A DNA stretch of 64,000 bases from NCBI GenBank assembly GCA_910588035.1, contig CAJUPY010000009.1, positions 20,659-84,658 on the forward strand, in the 5' to 3' direction. Every line of letters begins with the position of its first letter. Position 1 is the first letter of the stretch. Shown here piece after piece: positions 18,827 to 27,178 of this stretch. Source of the stretch: an uncultured Muribaculaceae bacterium. Its GTDB lineage: Bacteria > Bacteroidota > Bacteroidia > Bacteroidales > Muribaculaceae. A program made the position numbers and the translations under genes. The notes beneath the pieces were generated by a model. The model had not been told where the DNA came from and did no database searches. It worked only from the letters and a program-made list of their open reading frames with translations.

Positions 18827-19173
18827 TTGTAAGAAATCTGATAAGGTGGTCTTTCCTGAATGTGTAGGTTTAGATGCATCGAGTCGACGAGCTGCTGCAT
18901 CTCGCTTTCGCGTGTGCGGCTCATGTAGGTGCTCCGTTCTCTTATCGACTCGGTCTTGACGACTTCGAGGCGTCGTGTCAGTGACTGAATTGTCTCCATG
19001 CGTGTCTGACACTGGTATTTGTTGGTGATGTAGATCAGCAACATTACCATCACGACCAAGATCTTACCCCAGTTACGGGCGAAGAAATCGGTAGACAGAA
19101 TTTTGCCGTGGAGGGCTTTTAGCAACAGCGAGTCGCTTTTTTTCTTCTGCGGTTTATTTTTCTTTTCAGCCAT
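18823..19173 (-). CDS. ftsL: FtsL-like small divisome protein
   Basis: The 116-aa protein has a basic N-terminus, one transmembrane helix (GKILVVMVMLLIYITN) and a C-terminal coiled coil (RMETIQSLTRRLEVVKTES). This is the bitopic layout of FtsL. In the family it partners FtsB and FtsQ and activates FtsWI. Homology by sequence is weak; the position between rsmH and ftsI is the strongest evidence. It overlaps both neighbours by a few bases. Confidence 0.85.
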   Translation of the reverse strand: MAEKKNKPQKKKSDSLLLKALHGKILSTDFFARNWGKILVVMVMLLIYITNKYQCQTRMETIQSLTRRLEVVKTESIRERSTYMSRTRESEMQQLVDSMHLNLHIQERPPYQISYK

Positions 19174-20107
19174 TGACTCGGTCGGTGTTTTTCGGTTCTA
19201 ATTTTTCTGCGACTCTCATTTTCGCACTTCGCGAACGTGGGTTCCGTTCCACTTCGCCGGGCGACGGTACGATCGGTTTTGATGTGATCAGTTTCAGCGG
19301 CGACAGGTTGCGGCCGAAGAAATCTTTCTCGACATCGCCTTCAAGATTGCCTGTCTTCATGAAATTCTTGACCAACCGGTCTTCAAGCGAGTGGTAGGTG
19401 ATGACGACGAGCCGTCCGCCTGGTCTGAGCACTTTAATTGCCTGGGTCAGGAAGTCGCGGAGGGCCGAGATCTCGTCATTGACAACGATGCGCAGAGCCT
19501 GGAAGATCTGGGCAAGTTCCTTTTTCTCCTGACGCGGGTCTACCATCGGTCTGACGACTTCGAGCAGCTGTTCGACGGTAGTCACCGGGCGGTCACGCCG
19601 GGTCTTGACTATCGCGGCAGCGAGACGCCGGGCGTTTTTCAGTTCGCCGAAAAGCCTGAAAATCTCTGTCAGCCTCTGTTCGTCGGAGTCGTTTATGACA
19701 GCCGCGGCCGTCAGGTCGGCACTGCGGTTCATTCTCATGTCGAGCGGCCCTTCATATCTGAACGAGAATCCGCGTGCCGGGTCGTCGAAATGGTGGAACG
19801 AGACGCCGAGGTCGGCGAGAATTCCGTCGACTCCGTCGCAGTGGCCGTAGTAGCGCATGAAGTTGGAGAGATATCTGAAGTTTGAGTGGACGATTGTGAA
19901 CCGAGGGTCGGTGAAAGCGCGGCTCACGGCATCGAGATCTTGGTCGAAAGAGTAGAGATGACCGTCATTGCCGAGGTTGGAGACTATGGCCCGAGAATGG
20001 CCGCCACCGCCGAATGTGGCATCGACATAGATGCCTTCTGACTTGATGTTCAGCGCGTTGATCGCTTCGGGTAGCAGGGCCGGTATGTGATATGTCTCGT
20101 TCTCCAT
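19166..20107 (-). CDS. rsmH: 16S rRNA (cytosine-1402-N4)-methyltransferase RsmH
   Basis: The 313-aa protein has HIPALLPEAINAL, the SAM-binding YVDATFGGGGHSRAI (about residues 26-40), DGILADLGVSFHHFD and VITYHSLEDRLVK. It methylates C1402 of 16S rRNA. It is the first gene of the cluster as read on the minus strand. mraZ, which normally precedes rsmH, is absent; the sirtuin gene and its terminator lie upstream instead. The 177-base gap upstream is AT-rich and should hold the cluster promoter, but I see only an imperfect -7 (TAATTTTA) there. Confidence 0.96.
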   Translation of the reverse strand: MENETYHIPALLPEAINALNIKSEGIYVDATFGGGGHSRAIVSNLGNDGHLYSFDQDLDAVSRAFTDPRFTIVHSNFRYLSNFMRYYGHCDGVDGILADLGVSFHHFDDPARGFSFRYEGPLDMRMNRSADLTAAAVINDSDEQRLTEIFRLFGELKNARRLAAAIVKTRRDRPVTTVEQLLEVVRPMVDPRQEKKELAQIFQALRIVVNDEISALRDFLTQAIKVLRPGGRLVVITYHSLEDRLVKNFMKTGNLEGDVEKDFFGRNLSPLKLITSKPIVPSPGEVERNPRSRSAKMRVAEKLEPKNTDRVNG

Positions 20108-20222
20108 TTCGTTCGCTCGGGTTTGGGGTGAATTCGGTTGTAAAATTACTGAAAATCTTTTGATAAATTTACATATCGAAATTCTTTTTTATAAAAAAGT
20201 TTTCTACATAGGTGTAAGGGTG

Positions 20223-20259
20223 AAAAAAGTCTGCCGCCCGGTGGCAAGGAGCGGCAGAC
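20223..20259 (-). terminator. Rho-independent terminator after the sirtuin gene
   Basis: On the minus strand GTCTGCCGC and GCGGCAGAC (20251-20259 and 20229-20237) form a 9-bp stem with a 13-nt loop, directly followed by TTTTTT (20223-20228). It separates the sirtuin gene from the dcw cluster. Confidence 0.85.
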
Positions 20260-20284
20260 CAAGCTCTTAATTTGCAATTGTAAA

Positions 20285-20974
20285 TCAGCCGATGATCTGG
20301 GTGAGTTCGGCCACTCCTTCAGAGGCTCCTTTCCGGATCACCTTAATGGCGGCCGGAACGTTGGCGGGGTGAGGGTCGATGTAGTAGACGGGGGTCGTGG
20401 GACGAGCGTAATTCAGCAGTCCGGCAGCCGGATAGACATTCAGTGATGTTCCGATGATCACCAGTATGTCAGCTTTTCCGACAATGTCGATGGCAGGTTC
20501 GATCATCGGAACGGCTTCCTCGAAAAAGACAATGTGGGGTCTGACCCGGTGGCCGTCTATAGTTGTCTCGGGGGTAGTGTCGATCGAGTCTTCCCTGAGT
20601 TCGTAGACTTTCGATTCGTCGTCTATGGCGCGTACCTTCATCAGTTCTCCATGGAGATGCAGAACGTTTGAGCTTCCGGCGCGTTCGTGGAGGTTGTCGA
20701 CGTTCTGGGTTATGATCACGACATTGAATTTTTTCTCGAGCCGTGCAAGCAGACGGTGTCCGTCGTTGGGATTGACGGTGAGCAGTTCGCGGCGGCGTGT
20801 GTTGTAGAATTGGTGTACGAGTGCCGGATCGCGTGCGAATCCGGTAGCGCTCGCCACGTCCATGACCGGATATTTATCCCACAGGCCACCACTGTCGCGG
20901 AAGGTTGAAAGTCCGCTCTCGACGCTCATTCCGGCTCCGGTCAGAACCACGAGGAGTTTCTTGTCTTGTTCCAT
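20285..20974 (-). CDS. cobB: Sir2-family NAD-dependent protein deacylase
   Basis: The 229-aa protein has the sirtuin NAD loop VLTGAGMSVESGLSTFRDSGGLW, the ITQNVDNLHERAG motif with the catalytic His in VLHLHGEL, and GTSLNVYPAAGLL. Sirtuins remove acyl groups from lysines using NAD. The four zinc-binding cysteines between the HGEL motif and RPHIVFFEE are absent; that segment (about residues 118-150) has no cysteine. It is monocistronic, with a terminator downstream and a TAAATTTG -7 element upstream (21013-21020). Confidence 0.9.
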   Translation of the reverse strand: MEQDKKLLVVLTGAGMSVESGLSTFRDSGGLWDKYPVMDVASATGFARDPALVHQFYNTRRRELLTVNPNDGHRLLARLEKKFNVVIITQNVDNLHERAGSSNVLHLHGELMKVRAIDDESKVYELREDSIDTTPETTIDGHRVRPHIVFFEEAVPMIEPAIDIVGKADILVIIGTSLNVYPAAGLLNYARPTTPVYYIDPHPANVPAAIKVIRKGASEGVAELTQIIG

Positions 20975-21012
20975 TTTTGTTGTTTTTTCTAATTTAGAGT
21001 CAGGTTTTATCG

Positions 21013-21020
21013 CAAATTTA
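21013..21020 (-). promoter_or_regulatory. Candidate -7 element for the sirtuin gene
   Basis: The minus strand reads TAAATTTG, a full TAnnTTTG match, 39 bases upstream of the start. A -33 element is not evident. Confidence 0.4.
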
Positions 21021-21145
21021 ACACCCTGAGGTGGAAGCTTATGCGTTAAATCATGTTAAAAAACAGAACGGTGGTAAATTGAATGATATTTCGGCCGATA
21101 TTTTCATTTGCGGCAATTGTTAAATAACAAAAAGAAATAGGAAAA

Positions 21146-21883
21146 ATGAATCTGAAATCGCCGCGTTTTACAAAAATAGTGCTTGACACGCTCCACATTG
21201 TGGTGCTGGTTCTGTCTGTGTTGCTGATTGTATATATCTCATACGATACATTCCGCGGCATACCGTTTCTGCAGAACAAGAATTACATGAATTTTCAGCT
21301 GGTTGTGTGCATCGTGTTCATTGTCGATTTCTTCATCGAGCTGTTTTACGCTCCCGACAAATGGTTTTATTTCAGACGCAGGTGGCTTTTCCTTCTGTTG
21401 TCGATTCCCTATCTCAATCTTGTCAACCGTTATCAGATACACCTGTCGGCTGACGCGCTCTATTTTGTCAGGTTTATTCCGCTTGCCCGCGGTGCACTGG
21501 CACTGACCATTGTTCTCGGCTACATCTCCCACAACAAGATAGCGAGCATTTTCTCGTCATATGTCTCGATCATGGTTCTGATCACCTATTTCGCGAGCCT
21601 GATTTTCTTTGAGCGCGAGCATCCGGTCAACTCAATGGTCACTAACTACTGGGACGCGTTCTGGTGGGGTTGCATGCAGGTGACGACGCTCGGTTGCAGC
21701 ATCTATCCGCTGACGGTGGCAGGCAAGATTCTTTGTGTGGTGCTGTCGCTGATGGGCATGATCATGTTTCCGTTGTTCACCGTCTACATGACCAATCTGA
21801 TCATGTCGCGGCGTCAGCGCAAGAATCTGTATGTCAGTCAGAATGACACAAAACCGCAGCCGATGGCTCAGAAACAGGGGTGA
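21146..21883 (+). CDS. Voltage-gated-like ion channel protein with atypical pore filter
   Basis: The 245-aa protein has about six hydrophobic helices and a pore region near residues 170-190 (YWDAFWWGCMQVTTLGCSIYPLT), then a last helix (KILCVVLSLMGMIMFPLFTVYMTNLIM). This is the layout of a single-subunit 6TM K+-channel family protein. The canonical filter TVGYGD is replaced by TLGCSI, so K+ selectivity cannot be assumed. No cytoplasmic RCK domain is present, only a short polar tail. It is divergent from the sirtuin gene. Confidence 0.75.
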   Translation: MNLKSPRFTKIVLDTLHIVVLVLSVLLIVYISYDTFRGIPFLQNKNYMNFQLVVCIVFIVDFFIELFYAPDKWFYFRRRWLFLLLSIPYLNLVNRYQIHLSADALYFVRFIPLARGALALTIVLGYISHNKIASIFSSYVSIMVLITYFASLIFFEREHPVNSMVTNYWDAFWWGCMQVTTLGCSIYPLTVAGKILCVVLSLMGMIMFPLFTVYMTNLIMSRRQRKNLYVSQNDTKPQPMAQKQG

Positions 21884-21931
21884 AAAATGAAAAGACACCT
21901 GTGTTTTTTAACGGGTATATGAAAAAATCAT

Positions 21932-21939
21932 TACCTTTG
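21932..21939 (+). promoter_or_regulatory. -7 promoter element for the glycosyltransferase-pyrC pair
   Basis: TACCTTTG matches TAnnTTTG exactly. The implied transcription start (about 21945) lies downstream of an in-frame GTG at 21942, so translation must begin at the ATG at 21972. A T-run at 21904-21909 is at the right distance for a weak -33. Confidence 0.6.
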
Positions 21940-21971
21940 TTGTGAAAACTAAATTTAACCACCCGACGACA

Positions 21972-22712
21972 ATGAGCGACAGCGTTGTAATAATACCGAT
22001 GTATAACGAGAAAGAGAACGCGGCTGCGATCATCGACGCAGTCATCGCGCTTCCCCATTCGTTTGACATTCTTGTCATAGACGATAATTCGCCCGATGGC
22101 ACAGCAGCCATCGTGAAGAAGAAAATGTCGCAGTTTCCCGACCGTGTGTTCCTGATCGAGCGTCAGGGTAAACTGGGGTTGGGAACGGCCTATATTGCCG
22201 GTTTCAAGGAGGCGTTGCGCCGGAAATATGAATACATATTTGAGATGGACGCCGATTTTTCCCATAACCCCAATGACCTTCTGGCTCTTTACCGTGCCTG
22301 CCACGAAGAGAAGGCCGATGTGGCCGTGGGTTCGCGTTATGTCACCGGGGTCAACGTGGTGAACTGGCCGATGGGGAGGGTGCTGATGTCATATTTCGCA
22401 TCGAAATATGTCAGGATTGTCACGCGGTTGCCCATACATGACACCACGGCCGGCTTTGTATGCTACCGCCGGCGTGTGCTTGAGACAATGGAACTTGACA
22501 AAATCAAGTTCAAAGGCTATGCATTTCAGATAGAGATGAAGTTCACGGCCTATAAATGCGGCTTCAGGATAGTCGAGGTGCCGATTGTGTTTGTCAACCG
22601 TGTTCTCGGGACGAGCAAGATGAGTTCGGGCATCTTCGGCGAGGCTGTCATGGGGGTTGTCAAACTCAAGGTCGGAAGCTGGTTCAGAAAATATCCCAAA
22701 CCCCAATCGTGA
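21972..22712 (+). CDS. DPM1-like polyprenol-phosphate glycosyltransferase (GT2)
   Basis: The 246-aa protein is a GT2 glycosyltransferase of the dolichol-phosphate-mannose synthase type. It has VVIIPMYNEKENAAAI, VIDDNSPDGTA, GLGTAYIAGFKEAL and the metal-binding EMDADFSHNP, followed by GYAFQIEMKF. It has no C-terminal transmembrane domain and would transfer a sugar from a nucleotide donor to a polyprenol phosphate at the inner membrane. The start at 21972 is fixed by the promoter. It overlaps pyrC by one base (TGATG), so the two are translationally coupled. Confidence 0.9.
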   Translation: MSDSVVIIPMYNEKENAAAIIDAVIALPHSFDILVIDDNSPDGTAAIVKKKMSQFPDRVFLIERQGKLGLGTAYIAGFKEALRRKYEYIFEMDADFSHNPNDLLALYRACHEEKADVAVGSRYVTGVNVVNWPMGRVLMSYFASKYVRIVTRLPIHDTTAGFVCYRRRVLETMELDKIKFKGYAFQIEMKFTAYKCGFRIVEVPIVFVNRVLGTSKMSSGIFGEAVMGVVKLKVGSWFRKYPKPQS

Positions 22713-24040
22713 TGCTTATACACAATGCAGAGATAATCAACGAGGGCCGTCGTTTCCGCGGATATGTAGCGGTCGACGGCTGTTTCATAACCGAAGTCGG
22801 CGAGGGTGACGCCCCTCAGACGCTTCTCGAGGTCCACGGCGAAATCATCGATGCGTCGATGAAATGGCTTGTTCCGGGTGCGATAGACACCCATGTCCAT
22901 TTCCGCGACGGCGGCGATGGCAGTCCCAAAGGCGACATCGCTTCAGAGAGCCGCGCGGCGGTAGCCGGAGGTGTGACCACCTTTTTTGACATGCCGAACA
23001 CGACACCGCCCACAGTGACACTCGAAGCGTGGAAAAGGAAAATGGAGAAGGCGGCGGCGAAATCGGCCGCCAACTATGCTTTTTTCATGGGTGCGACCAA
23101 CGGCAATCTCGATCAGCTGCTTGAAGCCGACTACTCGCGAGTGCCGGGAGTGAAGTTGTTCATGGGGTCTTCGACCGGCAACATGCTCGTCGATGACAGC
23201 AATGCGATCAGGCAGTTGTTTGAACGGTTGGAATGTGTAATTGCCGTTCATGCCGAGAGTCAGCCCGTGATCAGCGGCAATGTCAAGAAATACAGAGAGA
23301 AATATGGTGAGCCGGTGCCTGTCGGTTTGCATCCCGAGATACGTTCCCGACGCGCTTGTGTCGAGTCGTCGGGGCTGGCTGTCGGGCTTGCACGCGCAAC
23401 CGGGGCGCGGCTCCATGTGCTGCACATATCGACGTCAGACGAACTTGAGTTGTTTGCTCCCGGACCGTTGTCGGGCAAGCGCATCACGGCCGAGACCTGT
23501 CCCCATTACTTGATTTTCGGCGGCGGAAGTGACTATGAGAGATATGGAACGAGGGTGAAATGCAATCCGGCAATCAAGGAGCGGAGCGACCGCGAGGCGT
23601 TGCTCAAGGCTGTGATCGACGGACGCATCGACGTGATCGCCACCGACCATGCGCCCCATCTTCCGGCCGACAAGAAAGGTGATGCCCTGACGGCTGCGTC
23701 GGGAATGCCCGGCGTTCAGTTCTCATTGCCGCTGATGCTGTCGATGACCGACCGTGAACCCGGGCTGACACCAGAGCGGGTTGTCGAGCTGATGAGCCAC
23801 AATCCGGCGACACTCTACGGCATTGACCGTCGCGGTTTCATTCGTCGTGGCTATTATGCCGACCTCGTTCTGATTGCGGAGACCGACCGTGAGATTGCCG
23901 ACAGCGATGTGGTCTCGACATGTGGCTGGACGCCATATGCCGGCATGGAGCTTATGCGCCGTGTCGACAGGGTGTGGGTCAACGGCGGAAACCATGCGCT
24001 CGCCTGCCGCTTCCGGACGCGCGGCGAGATTAAGGATTGA
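22712..24040 (+). CDS. pyrC: Dihydroorotase PyrC
   Basis: The 442-aa protein is a class I dihydroorotase-type amidohydrolase. It has the metal motif PGAIDTHVHFRDGG, IAVHAE, LHVLHIST, ETCPHYL and VIATDHAPH. It closes carbamoyl aspartate to dihydroorotate in pyrimidine synthesis. The ATG at 22712 overlaps the stop of the glycosyltransferase; the frame is open further upstream but those residues are not part of the family. An allantoinase-like role is possible, but the pairing with the GT2 gene is the usual Bacteroidota pyrC context. Confidence 0.9.
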   Translation: MLIHNAEIINEGRRFRGYVAVDGCFITEVGEGDAPQTLLEVHGEIIDASMKWLVPGAIDTHVHFRDGGDGSPKGDIASESRAAVAGGVTTFFDMPNTTPPTVTLEAWKRKMEKAAAKSAANYAFFMGATNGNLDQLLEADYSRVPGVKLFMGSSTGNMLVDDSNAIRQLFERLECVIAVHAESQPVISGNVKKYREKYGEPVPVGLHPEIRSRRACVESSGLAVGLARATGARLHVLHISTSDELELFAPGPLSGKRITAETCPHYLIFGGGSDYERYGTRVKCNPAIKERSDREALLKAVIDGRIDVIATDHAPHLPADKKGDALTAASGMPGVQFSLPLMLSMTDREPGLTPERVVELMSHNPATLYGIDRRGFIRRGYYADLVLIAETDREIADSDVVSTCGWTPYAGMELMRRVDRVWVNGGNHALACRFRTRGEIKD

Positions 24041-24302
24041 GCAGATCCGGATTGAAGTAGTCGGTCACATCGCGTGCGATTTCAAGCGCGTGGCGGGCTT
24101 TGCTGTCGGGGTCGAGGGCCAAGGCGTGTTCATAGTCTGTCATCGCTTCTGAATGACGGCCGAGACGCCAGTTGATTTTCCCACGGTTATACCTCAGATC
24201 GGGGTTCGAGGGTTCGGAGGCAATCGCTTCGGTCAGCACGTCGAGTGCGTCTGAAAGGCGGTTTTCTGAAATTAATCGCGCTGATTTTTTGATAACGGAC
24301 AT
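24030..24302 (-). CDS. Small TPR protein
   Basis: The 90-aa protein is made of two TPR-like helical pairs (SRLIS..NRLSDALDVLTEAIASEPSNP and LRYNRGKINWRLGRHSEAMTDYEHALALDPDS). It has no signal peptide. It probably acts as a cytoplasmic protein-protein adaptor; the partner is unknown. It converges on pyrC with an 11-base overlap of the two 3' ends. The -33 element of the next plus-strand promoter lies inside its first codons. Confidence 0.8.
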   Translation of the reverse strand: MSVIKKSARLISENRLSDALDVLTEAIASEPSNPDLRYNRGKINWRLGRHSEAMTDYEHALALDPDSKARHALEIARDVTDYFNPDLLNP

Positions 24303-24318
24303 CTTTTGACTATTTTTG
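24288..24318 (+). promoter_or_regulatory. Strong Bacteroides-type promoter for the histidine phosphatase gene
   Basis: TTTG at 24288-24291, a 19-nt spacer, then TATTTTTG at 24311-24318 match the Bacteroidota primary-sigma consensus fully. The start would be near 24325, giving a leader of about 70 nt. The leader region also holds a small GACGTTT/AAACGTC inverted repeat (24319-24340). Confidence 0.75.
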
Positions 24319-24396
24319 GACGTTTAAAAATAAAAACGTCAACAACTGCCGGTTTAGCATATCGGCAGGCATTAAAAATCAAATAACTTCCGAAAA

Positions 24397-25671
24397 ATGA
24401 AAGAATCAGGTTCAAGGCTTTTCGCCTTCTGTGTTGCGGTCATCTTGATGCTGCCGTCGTTGTCGGCTTCCGACCCCACGTCTACAAACTACACATCGTG
24501 GCAGTGTGAGGGAAGTCTGACCCCATATCGTGCCCCTGAGCATCAGACAGAGATTCCCGATACTCTCACGCCGGTCTATATAAACCATGTCGGCCGTCAC
24601 GGGGCACGCTATCCGGCATCGGCCACCCACTGTGTCAACATGCTGAAACTGCTGCAGAAAGCCGACTCGGCCGGCACTCTGACCGAGACAGGTCTCAAGT
24701 TGAAGAAGCTTGTGACCGAGGTGATCGACATATGTCACAACCAGTGGGGCGCGCTCGACTCGCTCGGTATGGCCGAGCAGCGCGGCATTGCCTCGAGAAT
24801 GTTCCTGAACTATCCGCGGCTGTTTGAAAACACCCGTATCGAGGCCATTTCGTCTTACGCGCCCCGATGCATGATGAGCATGTTCAGCTTCGTTCATCAG
24901 CTCGACCGCCTCAATAACCGCATAGAGGTCTCGACGCTCACCGGTCGTGTAAACTCCGCGCTCATGCGTCCGTTTGACATCGACCAAGACTATATCGACT
25001 TCAGGAAAACCGGACGCTGGAGTGTTCCCTACGACCAGTATGCGGCGAAAACCATTCCGTTGACAGCCATCAGACGCGTGGTGGGCGAACGATATCGGTT
25101 TGCCGATGACAACGAGGCGCGTGAGATGGCTCTGAATGAATATTATGTCATTGCCGGACTGAGCTGCATGTCGGTCGACATTGACGCATCGCTCTACTTC
25201 ACCAATGAAGAATATAACGCCCTGTGGTCATGTTTCAATCTAAGACAGTATCTTCAGCGCACGGCCACCACAATCTCGACTGTTCCGGCCGACATCGCCT
25301 CGCCGCTGCTGCTCGACCTGATATCGACGACCGAGGCGTTCATCGCAGGAAAAAACCGGGCCACCGTCAATCTCAGGTTCGGACATGCCGAGACACTCAT
25401 GCCTCTGCTCTCTCTGATGCATCTGAAAGGCTGCTACTACATGACCAACTATTTCGACACGGTCGCGCTCCATTGGTGTGACTTCAATGTCGTTCCGATG
25501 GCCGCCAACCTTCAGATGGTGCTTTTCAAGTCTAAGTCGGGCCGCTACTATGTCAGGGTAGATGTCAATGAGACCGCAGTGCCGCTGCTGCCAAACTCGA
25601 CCGACGTCTACACGCCATGGAATGTTGCGCGTGACTACCTCACACGCTGCGTGCCGCTCTACTATAATTGA
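24397..25671 (+). CDS. Secreted histidine acid phosphatase, MINPP/phytase-like
   Basis: The 424-aa protein has a signal peptide (LFAFCVAVILMLPSLSAS) and the catalytic NHVGRHGARYP motif (about residues 64-74) of branch 2 histidine phosphatases. The late HAET motif (FGHAETLMPL, about residue 328) has Glu in place of the Asp of the classical HD dipeptide. HAE is characteristic of multiple inositol polyphosphate phosphatases (MINPP). The expected role is phosphate release from inositol phosphates such as phytate in the periplasm or outside the cell. It is a single gene with its own promoter. Confidence 0.82.
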   Translation: MKESGSRLFAFCVAVILMLPSLSASDPTSTNYTSWQCEGSLTPYRAPEHQTEIPDTLTPVYINHVGRHGARYPASATHCVNMLKLLQKADSAGTLTETGLKLKKLVTEVIDICHNQWGALDSLGMAEQRGIASRMFLNYPRLFENTRIEAISSYAPRCMMSMFSFVHQLDRLNNRIEVSTLTGRVNSALMRPFDIDQDYIDFRKTGRWSVPYDQYAAKTIPLTAIRRVVGERYRFADDNEAREMALNEYYVIAGLSCMSVDIDASLYFTNEEYNALWSCFNLRQYLQRTATTISTVPADIASPLLLDLISTTEAFIAGKNRATVNLRFGHAETLMPLLSLMHLKGCYYMTNYFDTVALHWCDFNVVPMAANLQMVLFKSKSGRYYVRVDVNETAVPLLPNSTDVYTPWNVARDYLTRCVPLYYN

Positions 25672-25878
25672 TAGTTTTGTTAATTGTTTTTAATTAATTT
25701 ATCAAATTGTCCTGAGTGATATATTTTTTTTATAACTTAGCCGTTTGAAAAGGTGTGGACTTGACAAGGCAGAACAAAATAGCCTCCGGGCTTGTTTAAC
25801 AGATACGGCGACCGTCAGTGACGCCGCCGGCGAACGGCTCCGGACCGACTCAAGTTCAACTATTAAAAACTTAAAACA

Positions 25879-26109
25879 ATGGCACTCGACGAAAATAACG
25901 GACATGATATCCAGCGCGACACTCCCCGCACAATGAGAATTGTCTTTGGCGTTTTCATGATCTTGATCTATATCGGCATGGGCGTCTTGCTTCTGACGGG
26001 TTTCTTTGACTCCCTGCTCCCGATTGCATGGACGCGTTATGTGCTCGCTGTGGCATTCATAATCTATGGAATCTGGCGAGGCTACCGTCAGTTCTCGGGA
26101 CGTTACTAA
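25879..26109 (+). CDS. Small two-helix membrane protein
   Basis: The 76-aa protein has a polar N-terminus and two transmembrane helices (IVFGVFMILIYIGMGVLLLTGF and YVLAVAFIIYGIWRGY). The function is not recognised. It ends 34 bases before the phosphate-binding-like lipoprotein gene, so the two are likely one operon. The 207 bases upstream hold no other convincing gene; they are AT-rich at first (25672-25740) and then GC-rich. Confidence 0.7.
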   Translation: MALDENNGHDIQRDTPRTMRIVFGVFMILIYIGMGVLLLTGFFDSLLPIAWTRYVLAVAFIIYGIWRGYRQFSGRY

Positions 26110-26143
26110 TGATTCTTGAATGATTGAACGAAAATTATCAGAG

Positions 26144-27124
26144 ATGAAGAAACTATTGTTTGGCGTTCTCCCGGCGGTCGCGATGCTGTTGGGAGTCGCT
26201 TCTTGTCAGAAATACTCAGAGCAACGCAAAGGCAACACATCGACCAGCGGACTGACGACAGTCATGGTCGACAACAGCTTCGAGAACATAATGCAGCAGG
26301 AGATCGATGTCTATGAATACTGCTACCCCAATGCGAGCGTGATTCCCTACTACTTGAGCGAGGTCCAGGCAATGGACTCGCTGATGTCGATGAAATCGCC
26401 GCTGGCTGTAATCACACGTGACCTGACCAAGGAAGAGGTGAAATATTTCAAAGACCGCAAGAAGACAGCACGCTCGAAACGCATAGCTGTCGACGCTATC
26501 GCGCTGATTGTCAATCCTGAGAATACGATCGAGATTCTTTCAAAAAAAGAGATCTCTGAGATTCTGACCGGCGAGGTCACTCAGTGGAATCAGCTCGAAC
26601 CGAGCAAACTCGGTGAGATCAGCGTCGTTTTTGACAATGCCGGATCGTCGACCGTCAAATATATGCGCGACTCTCTGATGAACGGTGGAGAATTTGGCCC
26701 CAATGTCTACGCACAGGGTTCAAACAACGCGGTTTTCGAGGCAGTGAAAAACCACAAGAATGCAATCGGTGTCATCGGTGTGAGCTGGATCTCGTCAGAC
26801 CTCAAGAGCCCGTCGGCATCGATAGAGGAACGCGCCGCACGCACCCAGAGCAGCGACACGACCGACATCTCGTTCAACACCGGAATCAAGGTGCTCAAAG
26901 TGCGACGTGACGATTCGATCGAGGCATTCCGACCCTATCAGGCTTATATTTTCACCGGACAATATCCGCTCTACCGCTCGATCTACATGGTGTGCACAAG
27001 TGCGCCCGGCTCGACAGCCCATGGTTTCTACTCGTTTGTGACCGGAGTTCAGGGTCAGAAACTGATTCAGATGACAGGTGTGTTGCCGGCCATCGTGAGA
27101 CCCAGGCTTGTGAATGTTGAGTGA
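26144..27124 (+). CDS. PstS-like phosphate-binding lipoprotein
   Basis: The 326-aa protein has a lipoprotein signal ending LLGVASC, followed by a type II periplasmic binding fold. Recognisable pieces are SPLAVITRDLTKEEVKYF, VDAIALIVNPEN, LSKKEISEILTGEVTQW and AIGVIGVSW, as in PstS-like proteins. No phosphate permease or ATPase genes are adjacent; the next gene encodes a periplasmic TPR protein. In Bacteroidota such proteins occur near ExbBD/TonB genes, so it may serve sensing or energy transduction rather than ABC uptake. The start at 26144 places the basic n-region correctly. Confidence 0.83.
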   Translation: MKKLLFGVLPAVAMLLGVASCQKYSEQRKGNTSTSGLTTVMVDNSFENIMQQEIDVYEYCYPNASVIPYYLSEVQAMDSLMSMKSPLAVITRDLTKEEVKYFKDRKKTARSKRIAVDAIALIVNPENTIEILSKKEISEILTGEVTQWNQLEPSKLGEISVVFDNAGSSTVKYMRDSLMNGGEFGPNVYAQGSNNAVFEAVKNHKNAIGVIGVSWISSDLKSPSASIEERAARTQSSDTTDISFNTGIKVLKVRRDDSIEAFRPYQAYIFTGQYPLYRSIYMVCTSAPGSTAHGFYSFVTGVQGQKLIQMTGVLPAIVRPRLVNVE

Positions 27125-27178
27125 TCGCCATTTTTAAACGACAATAATTCAATAACTTAAATAAACTATATCAACGAC

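Noticed and set aside
16724..19012. A longer FtsI start at 19012
   Set aside because: The extra 62 residues lie entirely over ftsL in another frame and are not transmembrane or conserved; the ATGA start at 18826 fits the operon.
25745..25936. A 63-codon frame upstream of the small membrane protein
   Set aside because: It overlaps the start of the more convincing 76-aa membrane protein in another frame and has no recognisable domain.
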